Source of the DNA: an uncultured bacterium
Lineage (GTDB): Bacteria; Patescibacteriota; Minisyncoccia; Minisyncoccales; UBA10102
Length of the DNA: 40,971 nucleotides
Direction of reading: 5' to 3'
NCBI GenBank assembly: GCA_913054235.1
Contig: CAJXJI010000003.1
Location: 1 to 40,971 of the forward strand
Of this stretch, positions 25,439 through 34,170 are shown piece by piece (position 1 is the stretch's first letter; every line of letters begins with the position of its first letter). A model generated the notes under the pieces. It was not told the origin of the DNA. It saw only the letters and a program-made list of their open reading frames with translations, and did not search any database. The position numbers were made by a program, and so were the translations under genes.

Positions 25439-27154
25439 ATGCAGATAAAAAATAAAGAACTTAGTTATCTTTTTTCTCAACTTGCGCTCTATTTTGAGAT
25501 ACAAGGAGTTCCCTTTAAGCCGCAAGCTTTTTTGAAGGTTAAAGAGACCTTGGAGACGCTCAAGGAAGATGTAGAAAAGATATATCAAAAAGAGGGTTTT
25601 GGAGGATTGGAAAATATTCCTGGAGTGGGAAAAGGCATTGCAGGAAAAATAGAAGAGTATTTAAAAACCGGAGAAATACAAGAGCTCCAGGTGTATAGAA
25701 AAAAAATGCCCGTGAATATTGAGGAGTTAACTTTGGTGGAAGGCATTGGTCCAAAAATGATAAAGGAGTTGTGGGAACATCTTAAGATAAAGAATCTTGA
25801 AGAGTTTGAAAGGGCAGCAAAAAAAGGAAAGATAGCAAAGCTTCCTTTGTTTGGAGAAAAGAAACAGCAAAATATTCTTGAGGCTATTTCGTTTCTTAAA
25901 AAGTCTCAAGGAAGACAATTGCTCGCAAATATATATCCCATTGCAAAAAGATATGAAGAGGAACTTAAAGAGTCAGGACTGGTAAAACAGGCAGTTGTTG
26001 TAGGTTCTTTGCGACGCATGAAAGAAACAGTTAAAGACATAGATATTTTAGTTACCACAAAAGAGCCAAAAAAAGCTATGGATTTTTTTGTGGACATGAT
26101 TCCCCATGAAAAAGTGTTGAGCAAAGGGAAAACCAGAATATGCTTGCAAAGCTACGAAGGTTTTGATGTAGGCATAAGAGTTGTTGTGCAAGAGGTGTTT
26201 GGAGCTGCTTCTTGGTACTTTACCGGATCAAAGGAGCATAACGTGAAAATAGAAGCCCTGGCAAAAAAGAAGGGATTTACATTGTCTGAGCGTGGATTGT
26301 ATAAGGGAAAAACCCTTATTCCCTGCGCAACAGAAGAGGAAGTGTATAAAGCTCTTGGCATGCAATATACAGAACCTGAGCTAAGAGAGGACCAAGGAGA
26401 AGTGGAAGCTGCCTTACAAAGAAATCTTCCAACCCTTATTCCCTATGACGCTCTAAAAGGAGATCTTCAGGTACAGACTAATTGGACCGATGGAAAGCAT
26501 TCCATTGAAGAAATGGCAAAAGAGGCAAAAAAACAAGGATTAGAATATATTGTGATTACCGATCATACCACAGACCTCTCTATAGCGAGAGGACTAGATG
26601 AAAAGAAACTTCTCTTGCATGCAAAGGAAATAGACAAAGTACAAAAGAAGGTTCCTGGCATTAAGATTTTAAAAGGTGCTGAGGTGAATATTCGAAAAGA
26701 TGGCGCTCTAGATATTGCAAATGAGGCGTTAAGCAAGCTAGATGTAGTAGGAGTTTCCGTGCATTCATATTTTAAGATGTCAAAAAAAGACATGACAGAG
26801 CGTATTGTTCGAGCAATAAAAAATCCGCATGTGGATATTCTCTTTCATCCCACTGGGCGTGTTGTGAAAAAGCGCGATGCCTATCAAGTAGATATAGATA
26901 AGATTATTGAAGTGGCAAAAAAGACTGGAACTGTTCTTGAAGTAAACGGGTCTTCTCGCATGGACTTAAAAGATGTATATGCTGCAAAAGCAGTGCAGGC
27001 AGGAGTAAAATTAGTGATTGATTCTGATGCACACCACAAAGATCACTTTCAGTTTTTAAAATACGGTATTGCTCAAGCCAGAAGGGGATGGGTGAAAGAA
27101 AGCGATGTGATAAACACTCTTTCTGAAAAACAATTATTAACCTTGCTTAAATAA
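25439..27154 (+). CDS. polX: DNA polymerase X family with C-terminal PHP domain (PolX)
   Basis: HhH NIPGVGKGIAGKIEEYL, VVGSLRRMKETVKDIDILV, WYFTGSKEHNVKIEALA, PHP region GDLQVQTNWTDG, VITDHT, FHPTGR, SDAHH. Confidence 0.93.
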   Translation: MQIKNKELSYLFSQLALYFEIQGVPFKPQAFLKVKETLETLKEDVEKIYQKEGFGGLENIPGVGKGIAGKIEEYLKTGEIQELQVYRKKMPVNIEELTLVEGIGPKMIKELWEHLKIKNLEEFERAAKKGKIAKLPLFGEKKQQNILEAISFLKKSQGRQLLANIYPIAKRYEEELKESGLVKQAVVVGSLRRMKETVKDIDILVTTKEPKKAMDFFVDMIPHEKVLSKGKTRICLQSYEGFDVGIRVVVQEVFGAASWYFTGSKEHNVKIEALAKKKGFTLSERGLYKGKTLIPCATEEEVYKALGMQYTEPELREDQGEVEAALQRNLPTLIPYDALKGDLQVQTNWTDGKHSIEEMAKEAKKQGLEYIVITDHTTDLSIARGLDEKKLLLHAKEIDKVQKKVPGIKILKGAEVNIRKDGALDIANEALSKLDVVGVSVHSYFKMSKKDMTERIVRAIKNPHVDILFHPTGRVVKKRDAYQVDIDKIIEVAKKTGTVLEVNGSSRMDLKDVYAAKAVQAGVKLVIDSDAHHKDHFQFLKYGIAQARRGWVKESDVINTLSEKQLLTLLK

Positions 27155-27155
27155 T

Positions 27156-27590
27156 ATGCCAAAAGAACAATCAGCTGGAGCTGTTATATTCCGCAGAGAA
27201 GCAAAAGAGCTTTACTACCTATTACTCCACTACCCCACAGAAGCTCGCGTAAAAAAAGAGTATTGGGATTTTCCCAAAGGACATCTTGAAAAAGGTGAAA
27301 CGCAAAAACAAGCTGCAGCAAGAGAGGTTGCAGAAGAAACGGGACTAAAAGATATCATTTTTGTTCCGGGATTTAAAGAAGATATTCAGTATTATTTTCG
27401 AGTAAAAGGAAAGACTATATTTAAAACCGTTGTGTTCTTTCTTGCTCAAACAAAGAAAAAGGAAATAAAGATTTCCTTTGAGCATAAGGGATTTATATGG
27501 CTGCCTTTTGCAGGAGCAATGGAGAAACTTAAGTTTGCCAATGCGAGGAGAATTTTAAGAACTGTGGACCGTTTTTTAAAAGAAAAGTAA
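27156..27590 (+). CDS. NUDIX hydrolase (diadenosine polyphosphate hydrolase-like)
   Basis: GHLEKGETQKQAAAREVAEETGL Nudix box; AGAVIFRR. Confidence 0.92.
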   Translation: MPKEQSAGAVIFRREAKELYYLLLHYPTEARVKKEYWDFPKGHLEKGETQKQAAAREVAEETGLKDIIFVPGFKEDIQYYFRVKGKTIFKTVVFFLAQTKKKEIKISFEHKGFIWLPFAGAMEKLKFANARRILRTVDRFLKEK

Positions 27591-27597
27591 AAACAAA

Positions 27598-27617
27598 AGA
27601 AGGGGATAAGCCCTTCT
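27598..27617. terminator. Hairpin terminator between convergent nudix and rplT genes
   Basis: AGAAGGG-ggataa-CCCTTCT with flanking A/T tracts. Confidence 0.7.
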
Positions 27618-27963
27618 ATTGTTTCACTTGCTCAACGAGTCTTTGAAATGTTCCAGGATGTTTTTCTCGTAACTCTGCTAGTATTTTTCGGTCCAGAGTA
27701 ATACCTTGTTTTTTTAAGAGAGGGATGAATTTGCTATAGGTTAATCCTTGTTCACGTACTCCAGAAGAAATCTTAATCTCCCAGAGTTTTCGATACTCTC
27801 GTTTTTTAGTCTTTCTGTCAGTAAATGCATGCTCCCAAGCGTGACGGAGAGCATCTTTTGCCAGACGGTACTTTTTGTTTCGCCCAAATCGAAAACCCTT
27901 GGTTTGTTTTAAGACATTCTTTCTCCTTTTGTTTGCAGTGGTTCCTCGTTTTACTCGTGCCAT
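27616..27963 (-). CDS. rplT: 50S ribosomal protein L20
   Basis: MARVKRGTTANKRRKNVLKQTKGFRFGRNKKYRLAKDAL. Confidence 0.96.
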   Translation of the reverse strand: MARVKRGTTANKRRKNVLKQTKGFRFGRNKKYRLAKDALRHAWEHAFTDRKTKKREYRKLWEIKISSGVREQGLTYSKFIPLLKKQGITLDRKILAELREKHPGTFQRLVEQVKQ

Positions 27964-27964
27964 G

Positions 27965-28165
27965 TTAGAAAGTTACCAGTTTTTTTATTTTCTTTGCGTC
28001 AGGAATACTTAAGGTTGTCCATTTTCGCGCCTGACGTCGTTGCTTTCCGGTTTTCTTTGTTCGGTAGTGATCTTGTCCTGCAATACGACGCAAAATCTTT
28101 CCACTCTTGGTGAACTTAAAACGTTTTGTAATAGATTTTCTTGTTTTTGCCTTTTTGGTGGCCAT
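27965..28165 (-). CDS. rpmI: 50S ribosomal protein L35
   Basis: Small basic protein in the canonical infC-rpmI-rplT order; KTRKSITKRFKFTKSGKILRR. Confidence 0.93.
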   Translation of the reverse strand: MATKKAKTRKSITKRFKFTKSGKILRRIAGQDHYRTKKTGKQRRQARKWTTLSIPDAKKIKKLVTF

Positions 28166-28166
28166 G

Positions 28167-28676
28167 TTACTTTTTCGTTATCACCATGGTTAATCCCCGA
28201 GGCTCCAGTTTCATATCGCGTTCTGTTCGAATGGGAATTAAGATAGTGAGTTGTTCTGTAAACTTTAAAATCTTTTCTCTTGCATGATCAAGCAATGCTT
28301 TCTGTCGTCCTCTGAGCCGAAGATTGATTCTGATATTGTCCCCACGCTTTAAAAACTTTTCCGCTTGCTTCACTCTTGTTTCAAGGTCGTGGTCTGAAAT
28401 ATTGAAGCTGAGGCGAATTTCTTTTAAATCTCCCCCTGTATGCTTTTTTGCCTCCCTCTCTTTCTTTCCTTGCGAATAGAGATACTTTCCGTAGTCTGCA
28501 ATTCTTGTTACGGGAGGATCTACTTTTTCAGTTACTTGAATGAGATCAAGACCAGCTGCTTCTGCTCGAGCGAGAGCCTCAGCTAAAGGAACTACGCCTG
28601 CTTGAGTTCCTGTTTCGTCAATTAAACGAACTTCAGTTGCTCGTATTTGTTTGTTTGTGTATATTTGTTTTGCCAA
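28167..28676 (-). CDS. infC: Translation initiation factor IF-3 (apparent TTG start)
   Basis: TNKQIRATEVRLIDETGTQAGVVPLAEALARAEAAGLDLIQV; IADYGKYLYSQGKKEREAKK; canonical operon. Confidence 0.95.
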   Translation of the reverse strand: MAKQIYTNKQIRATEVRLIDETGTQAGVVPLAEALARAEAAGLDLIQVTEKVDPPVTRIADYGKYLYSQGKKEREAKKHTGGDLKEIRLSFNISDHDLETRVKQAEKFLKRGDNIRINLRLRGRQKALLDHAREKILKFTEQLTILIPIRTERDMKLEPRGLTMVITKK

Positions 28677-28702
28677 TGTAATTTGTGTAACTCAAAAATA
28701 TG

Positions 28703-29051
28703 TGGAGGTGGAGGGAATGACCCCTCGTCTAGAAGATATCCTATTAATACTTCTTCAGGCATAGCCTCATTCATGCAAGAAGAAGAGTTAAAATGGGGCG
28801 AAATCTCTTTTCTTTTTGATTCTGTTTATGTTGCAGAGTTTCCGAATCCGAAACAATGCCCTTCTCGATAATTGACACCCAGTTCTGCCTATCGAGATCA
28901 GCAGGAGGATGGCTATAGGTTTATGCTACAGCAAGAGCCCTTTGAGGGGCAAAGATGTTGGCATTTATGGTGCCCCAGGTTTTTTTGTGAGTATCCTGGA
29001 ACCTCAGCCTGCATATTAATGTTCTTTCCTCTATCGAAGCAATTCACCCCC
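28703..29051 (-). ncRNA. ssrA: tmRNA (transfer-messenger RNA), tag peptide ANIFAPQRALAVA
   Basis: Minus strand: 5' GGGGGTGAATTGCTTCGATAGAGG, 3' GAGGGGTCATTCCCTCCACCTCCA; acceptor GGGGGUG/CACCUCC pairs 7/7 with one G-U; CCAGG/CCTGG PK1 stem; ATAAAT then GCC AAC ATC TTT GCC CCT CAA AGG GCT CTT GCT GTA GCA TAA. Confidence 0.93.
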
Positions 29052-29490
29052 GTTTTAGGGCCCGTTCCATTTCTTGCTGGGCCTCTCTTTTGCGCAGGAG
29101 CTGCCGCTTATCTCCTTTTCTCTTTCCTCTGGCAATGCCAAAGGCAAGCTTAATCTTGGCCTTGCTAGTATACACCTTCAAGGGCACAAAAGTCAATCCT
29201 TCCTGCTTTATCCTTCCATATAGCGAATGGAGCTCCACTTTTTGCAAGAGAAGCTTTCTTGCACGGTCAGGATCATAGTTTAAAGGAGCATTTTTCGGTT
29301 GGTAAGGAGGAATAGTAGCTCCCAGCAAAAAAAGCTCTTTGCCCCTGAAGCTCACAAAGGATCCAGCTAGTTGAATCTTTCCCTGGCGAATTGCTTTTAC
29401 CTCTTGCCCTGTGAGCACCAAACCCGCCTCAATAGTCTCAAGGATTTGATAATCATGGTGTGCTTTTCTGTTTTCAGCTAAAGTTGGCAT
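29044..29490 (-). CDS. smpB: SsrA-binding protein SmpB
   Basis: LAENRKAHHDYQILETIEAGLVLTGQEVKAIRQGKIQLAGSFVSF; C-terminal KRKGDKRQLLRKREAQQEMERALKRG. Confidence 0.96.
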   Translation of the reverse strand: MPTLAENRKAHHDYQILETIEAGLVLTGQEVKAIRQGKIQLAGSFVSFRGKELFLLGATIPPYQPKNAPLNYDPDRARKLLLQKVELHSLYGRIKQEGLTFVPLKVYTSKAKIKLAFGIARGKRKGDKRQLLRKREAQQEMERALKRG

Positions 29491-29553
29491 ATATGCTATT
29501 CTTTAAAGCATAGATTCATTGTAGAGGAAAATATGCTACATTAAAAATAGATT

Positions 29554-31260
29554 ATGATAGTTGAAAAATTAGAGAAACTTATAAAGAAAGTTCTTACGCA
29601 AGATGTTGAGGTTACCTTTGAGCACCCAGAGAATTTTGAGCATGGAGATTATTCTTCAAATGTTGCTCTGGTCTTGGGACAGCAAACAAAACAGAATCCA
29701 AGAGAGCTTGCAGAAAAGATAGCAGGAAGCATTGAGAAAGTAAAAGAAGTAGAAAGGATTGAGGTTGCTGGGGCCGGATTTTTGAATTTCTTTTTAGCCA
29801 AGGAATATTTAGTAAAGGAAGCACAAAAGATAGTAGAACAAAAAGAAAAGTATGGCTTAGGTGCAGAAAAGAAAAAGGTGATGATAGAGTTTACCGACCC
29901 CAATCCTTTCAAGGAGTTCCATATTGGTCATTTATATAGCAATGCCGCAGGAGAGAGTTTATCCCGGCTTCTTGTGGCAACAGGGGCAGAGGTAAAACGG
30001 GTGAATTACCAAGGGGATGTTGGATTGCATGTTGCAAAGGCGATATGGGGTATGCAAGAAAATCTTAAAGAAGAAGGACTTTCTTTAAAGAAATTGGGGG
30101 AAAAGGATTTATCATTCAGGATGAAGTTTTTAGGGCAGTCATACGCAAAAGGAGACAAAGCATATGTACAGGGAATTGCAAAAGAGGATATTGAGGATTT
30201 GAACATCAAAATTTTTGCTCAGGATAAAGACGTTCAAGAATTCTATGAACTAGGTAGGAAATGGAGTTTGGAGGCGTTTGAGCAAATTTACAAGCGCTTG
30301 GGGACAAAGTTTGACTATTACTACTTTGAAAGTGATGCTGCAAAGATAGGAAAAAAGATTGTAGAGGATGGGGTTAAGAAGGGAGTCTTTGAAAAAAGCC
30401 AAGGAGCAATTATTTTTCCTGGTGAGAAGTATGGTTTGCATACCAGGGTATTTATTAATTCTCAAGGACTCCCTACGTACGAAGCAAAGGATTTGGGATT
30501 GGCTCCCACCAAATACAAGGACTTTCCTTTTGACCTTTCTTTAAGTATTACGGGAAATGAACAAAAAGCCTATTTTCAAGTTGTGTTTGCCGCTTTAAAG
30601 GAAGTAAATTCAAAACTTGGAGAAAAAATGCAGCATATTTCTCATGGCATGGTGCGCTTGCCAGAAGGAAAGATGTCGAGCCGCACAGGAAATATTGTTA
30701 CAGGAGAAGGATTGATTGACGAGGTAAAAAGTAGAGTGCAGGATATTATGAAATCTTCAGAAAATGAAATGTCTGAGGAAGAAAAGGAGATTGCAGTAGA
30801 AATTATTGCGGTAGGCGCAGTAAAATACTCGCTTTTAAGAATAAGTCTTGGGCGAGATATTATCTTTGATTTTGAAAAGTCTTTGAGCTTGGAAGGAGAA
30901 AGTGGTCCGTATATTCAATATACGTATGCAAGATGCAAAAGTATTCTTCGCCAATCCTCTTTAAGTTCCAAAGAGTTTAATGTTGCTGAACTATCTTTTG
31001 AAGAAGAAAAGTTGTTACGATTACTTTATCGATTTCCCGAAGTAGTAAGGAGCGCTGCGCAAAACTTCTCTCCTCATATGGTTGCAAGCTTTGTATTTGA
31101 TATAGCTCAAGCGTATAATAACTTCTATGCCAAAAATCGTGTATTGCAGGCAGATACAAAGGAGCAAAAAGACTTTCGTCTTCTACTTACCGCTGCCACA
31201 GCTCAGATTATTCAAAATTCCTTGAATCTTTTGGGGATTAAGACTCTGGAGCGAATGTAA
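29554..31260 (+). CDS. argS: Arginyl-tRNA synthetase
   Basis: DPNPFKEFHIGHLYSNAAGESLSRLL, VNYQGDVGLHVAK, LPEGKMSSRTGN, C-terminal DALR-like domain. Confidence 0.95.
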   Translation: MIVEKLEKLIKKVLTQDVEVTFEHPENFEHGDYSSNVALVLGQQTKQNPRELAEKIAGSIEKVKEVERIEVAGAGFLNFFLAKEYLVKEAQKIVEQKEKYGLGAEKKKVMIEFTDPNPFKEFHIGHLYSNAAGESLSRLLVATGAEVKRVNYQGDVGLHVAKAIWGMQENLKEEGLSLKKLGEKDLSFRMKFLGQSYAKGDKAYVQGIAKEDIEDLNIKIFAQDKDVQEFYELGRKWSLEAFEQIYKRLGTKFDYYYFESDAAKIGKKIVEDGVKKGVFEKSQGAIIFPGEKYGLHTRVFINSQGLPTYEAKDLGLAPTKYKDFPFDLSLSITGNEQKAYFQVVFAALKEVNSKLGEKMQHISHGMVRLPEGKMSSRTGNIVTGEGLIDEVKSRVQDIMKSSENEMSEEEKEIAVEIIAVGAVKYSLLRISLGRDIIFDFEKSLSLEGESGPYIQYTYARCKSILRQSSLSSKEFNVAELSFEEEKLLRLLYRFPEVVRSAAQNFSPHMVASFVFDIAQAYNNFYAKNRVLQADTKEQKDFRLLLTAATAQIIQNSLNLLGIKTLERM

Positions 31261-31307
31261 ACCAGGAATACGTTGAAAAACGGCTGAAAATATGCTAGTT
31301 TATCTTA

Positions 31308-34169
31308 ATGGAAACGAACTTTCCCAAGCTAGAAGAGCAGGTTCTTAAGCGTTGGAGACGAGAAAAAACCTTTGAAAAATCTGTAACAAGGAGAAAAAGC
31401 TCTCCTTCTTTTGTGTTCTATGATGGCCCTCCAACTGCAAATGGAGCTCCTGGGTTCCATCATTTACTGGCAAGAGCATTTAAAGATGTTATTCCTCGCT
31501 ACAAAACTATGCGGGGATTTTCGGTTACAAGAAGAGCTGGATGGGATACACATGGTCTTCCTGTGGAGTTGCAGATAGAAAAGAAATTAGGGTTAAACTC
31601 CAAGAAGGACATTGAGAAGTATGGTATTGAAAAGTTTAACAAGCAATGTCGTGATTCTGTATGGGAATTTAAAAAAGCCTGGGAGGATTTAACCTTAAGA
31701 GCAGGGACATGGATAGACATGAAGAATCCCTATATCACCTATGAGACCCCGTACATTGAAACTCTCTGGCATATAGTAAAGATATGGTGGCAAAAAGGTT
31801 TGTTGTACAAAGACTATAAGGTGGTGCCTTTTTGCACAAGATGTGGTACGGCTCTGTCTTCCCATGAGTTAGCTCAAGGATATAAAACCATAAAAGATCT
31901 TTCTGTGTATGTGAAGTTTAAGGTAAAAGAAAAAAAGTTTCCTAACAAAACTTTTTTCCTTGCTTGGACCACTACACCCTGGACCTTGCCTGGTAATGTT
32001 GCCTTGGCAGTGGGCGAGAATATTCCCTATGTTTTAGTAAAAAAAGAAAAGGAGTACTACATTGTAGCAAAAGCTTTAGCTGAAAAAGTACTTGGAGAAT
32101 ATGACGTTGTAAAAACATTTTCTGGCAAAGATCTTATAGGAATTACATATGAGCCTTTGTTTTCGTTTAAAGAACCTGAAAAGGGAAAAAAGATATGGGA
32201 AGTTGTTGGGGCAGACTTTGTTTCTGTGGAGGACGGGACTGGCATTGTGCATACCGCGGTAGCGTACGGAGTAGAAGACTTTGAGCTGGGGAAAAAAGAA
32301 AATCTTGCCATGCTTCACTTAGTGGATGAACACGGAAGGTTTACAAAAGAAGCAAAACCCTATACAGGAAAGCCTGTAAAGGATGCAAATCCCTTAATTG
32401 TAGCTGATTTAAAAAAGAAAGGACTTTTACTTAAAGAAGAATGGTATGAACATGAATATCCTTTTTGCTGGAGGTGCTCTACTCCTTTGTTGTATTACGC
32501 AAGAGAGAGTTGGTTTGTAAATATGCAGAAGATAAAGACAAAGCTTTTGGCAAATAATCGAAAGGTAAACTGGATTCCTCCACATTTAAAAGAAGGAAGA
32601 ATGGGGGAATGGTTAAAGGAAGTAAAAGATTGGGCATTTTCGCGAGAGCGATATTGGGGAACCCCTTTGCCTATTTGGGAGTGTGAAGAGTGCGAAGAAA
32701 AGGAAGTTATAGGCTCGCTTAAAGAACTATTTTCAAAAAAGCTTTCTTCCAATCCGTATAAAGGGAAAAAAGACATTGATCTTCATCGTCCTTTTATAGA
32801 TGAGGTAAAGTTTTCTTGCGCTGTATGTAAGGGAACTATGATACGAGTGAAAGAAGTGATTGATGTTTGGTATGATTCGGGAGCCATGCCTTTTGCTCAG
32901 AATCACTGGATGGGGGAGAAAAAGCCAAAGGAGTTTCCTGCTGACTATATTGTAGAAGCTATAGATCAAACACGAGGCTGGTTCTACACCTTGCTTGCTG
33001 TATCAACGCTTTTGGGATTCGGACCTTCTTTTAAGAATGTTATTTCCCTTGGGCATATTTTAGATGAAAAGGGTGAAAAGATGTCTAAATCCAAAGGGAA
33101 CATTGTTGATCCCTGGGAGATGATTGGAAAATATGGAGTGGACGCTATACGTTGGTATTCATACACTCTAAATCATCCTTGGGATCCAAAACTGTTTGCA
33201 CAGCGAGATCTTCAACAAACATTGCGAAAGTTTATCCTCACTCTTTGGAATTCTCTGGCGTTTTATGAAACATATAGCATAAAGCAAAAGCCAGGATCTT
33301 TGAAAGTTCCCGTAAGTAAGAACGTACTGGATGAATGGATTGTTTCTCGCTTACATACAATTACTTTTGATGCGACAAAGAAGATGGATGAGTACGATAT
33401 TACAGGAGCTGCTCGGACGCTTGAAGCGTTTGTTATTTCAGATCTTTCTTTATGGTATATTCGAAGATCAAGAAATAGATTTCAAAATCCTACAAATAAA
33501 AAGGAACTTCAAGATGCAGTGTTAACGCTTGGGTATGTTCTTACACAGACAAGTTTACTTTGCGCTCCATTCATTCCTTTTGTAAGTGAAGTTGTGTTTG
33601 AGAAAACCAATGGAAAAGGGAGCGTACATTTAAAAGATTGGCCAAAGGCAGAGAAGAAAAGGCAAAAAGCACAACTGGAAAAACAAATGGAGAACGTAAG
33701 AAACATTGTAAGCAAAGCCTTGGCTTTGCGAGCAAAGGAAGGCTTTAAAGTGCGTCAGCCCTTAGCTGCGCTTACCATTAAAGAAAAGCTTCCAAAGGAA
33801 ATCTTGCTGTTGCTTCAAGATGAGTTAAACGTAAAGAAAGTTATTGTACATGCGCAAGCAAAAGAAGATGTAGCACTGGATACTAAGCTTACTCCTCAGC
33901 TAAAAGAAGAAGGGTTGGTGCGAGAGTTATTACGATATATTCAAGGCATGAGGAAAGATGCAAACTATAAGCCACATAATCGTATTTTGCTTCGTTACAC
34001 TGGAGAAGCAAGTCTCAAAAACTTGTTTGTAAATCATAAAGAAACGCTTGTAAAGATTGGGGGAATTGCAGAGCTTCTTGAAGGAGATCGACCAAAACAA
34101 GTGTTTGATGTTGAGAAAGAAGTATCTATAGATGGAAAAAAACTTTGGCTGGGCATTAGAAAAATCTAG
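31308..34169 (+). CDS. ileS: Isoleucyl-tRNA synthetase
   Basis: FYDGPPTANGAPGFHHLLARAFKDVIPRYKTMRGFSVTRRAGWDTHGLPVE, EKMSKSKGNIVDPWE. Confidence 0.96.
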   Translation: METNFPKLEEQVLKRWRREKTFEKSVTRRKSSPSFVFYDGPPTANGAPGFHHLLARAFKDVIPRYKTMRGFSVTRRAGWDTHGLPVELQIEKKLGLNSKKDIEKYGIEKFNKQCRDSVWEFKKAWEDLTLRAGTWIDMKNPYITYETPYIETLWHIVKIWWQKGLLYKDYKVVPFCTRCGTALSSHELAQGYKTIKDLSVYVKFKVKEKKFPNKTFFLAWTTTPWTLPGNVALAVGENIPYVLVKKEKEYYIVAKALAEKVLGEYDVVKTFSGKDLIGITYEPLFSFKEPEKGKKIWEVVGADFVSVEDGTGIVHTAVAYGVEDFELGKKENLAMLHLVDEHGRFTKEAKPYTGKPVKDANPLIVADLKKKGLLLKEEWYEHEYPFCWRCSTPLLYYARESWFVNMQKIKTKLLANNRKVNWIPPHLKEGRMGEWLKEVKDWAFSRERYWGTPLPIWECEECEEKEVIGSLKELFSKKLSSNPYKGKKDIDLHRPFIDEVKFSCAVCKGTMIRVKEVIDVWYDSGAMPFAQNHWMGEKKPKEFPADYIVEAIDQTRGWFYTLLAVSTLLGFGPSFKNVISLGHILDEKGEKMSKSKGNIVDPWEMIGKYGVDAIRWYSYTLNHPWDPKLFAQRDLQQTLRKFILTLWNSLAFYETYSIKQKPGSLKVPVSKNVLDEWIVSRLHTITFDATKKMDEYDITGAARTLEAFVISDLSLWYIRRSRNRFQNPTNKKELQDAVLTLGYVLTQTSLLCAPFIPFVSEVVFEKTNGKGSVHLKDWPKAEKKRQKAQLEKQMENVRNIVSKALALRAKEGFKVRQPLAALTIKEKLPKEILLLLQDELNVKKVIVHAQAKEDVALDTKLTPQLKEEGLVRELLRYIQGMRKDANYKPHNRILLRYTGEASLKNLFVNHKETLVKIGGIAELLEGDRPKQVFDVEKEVSIDGKKLWLGIRKI

Positions 34170-34170
34170 T

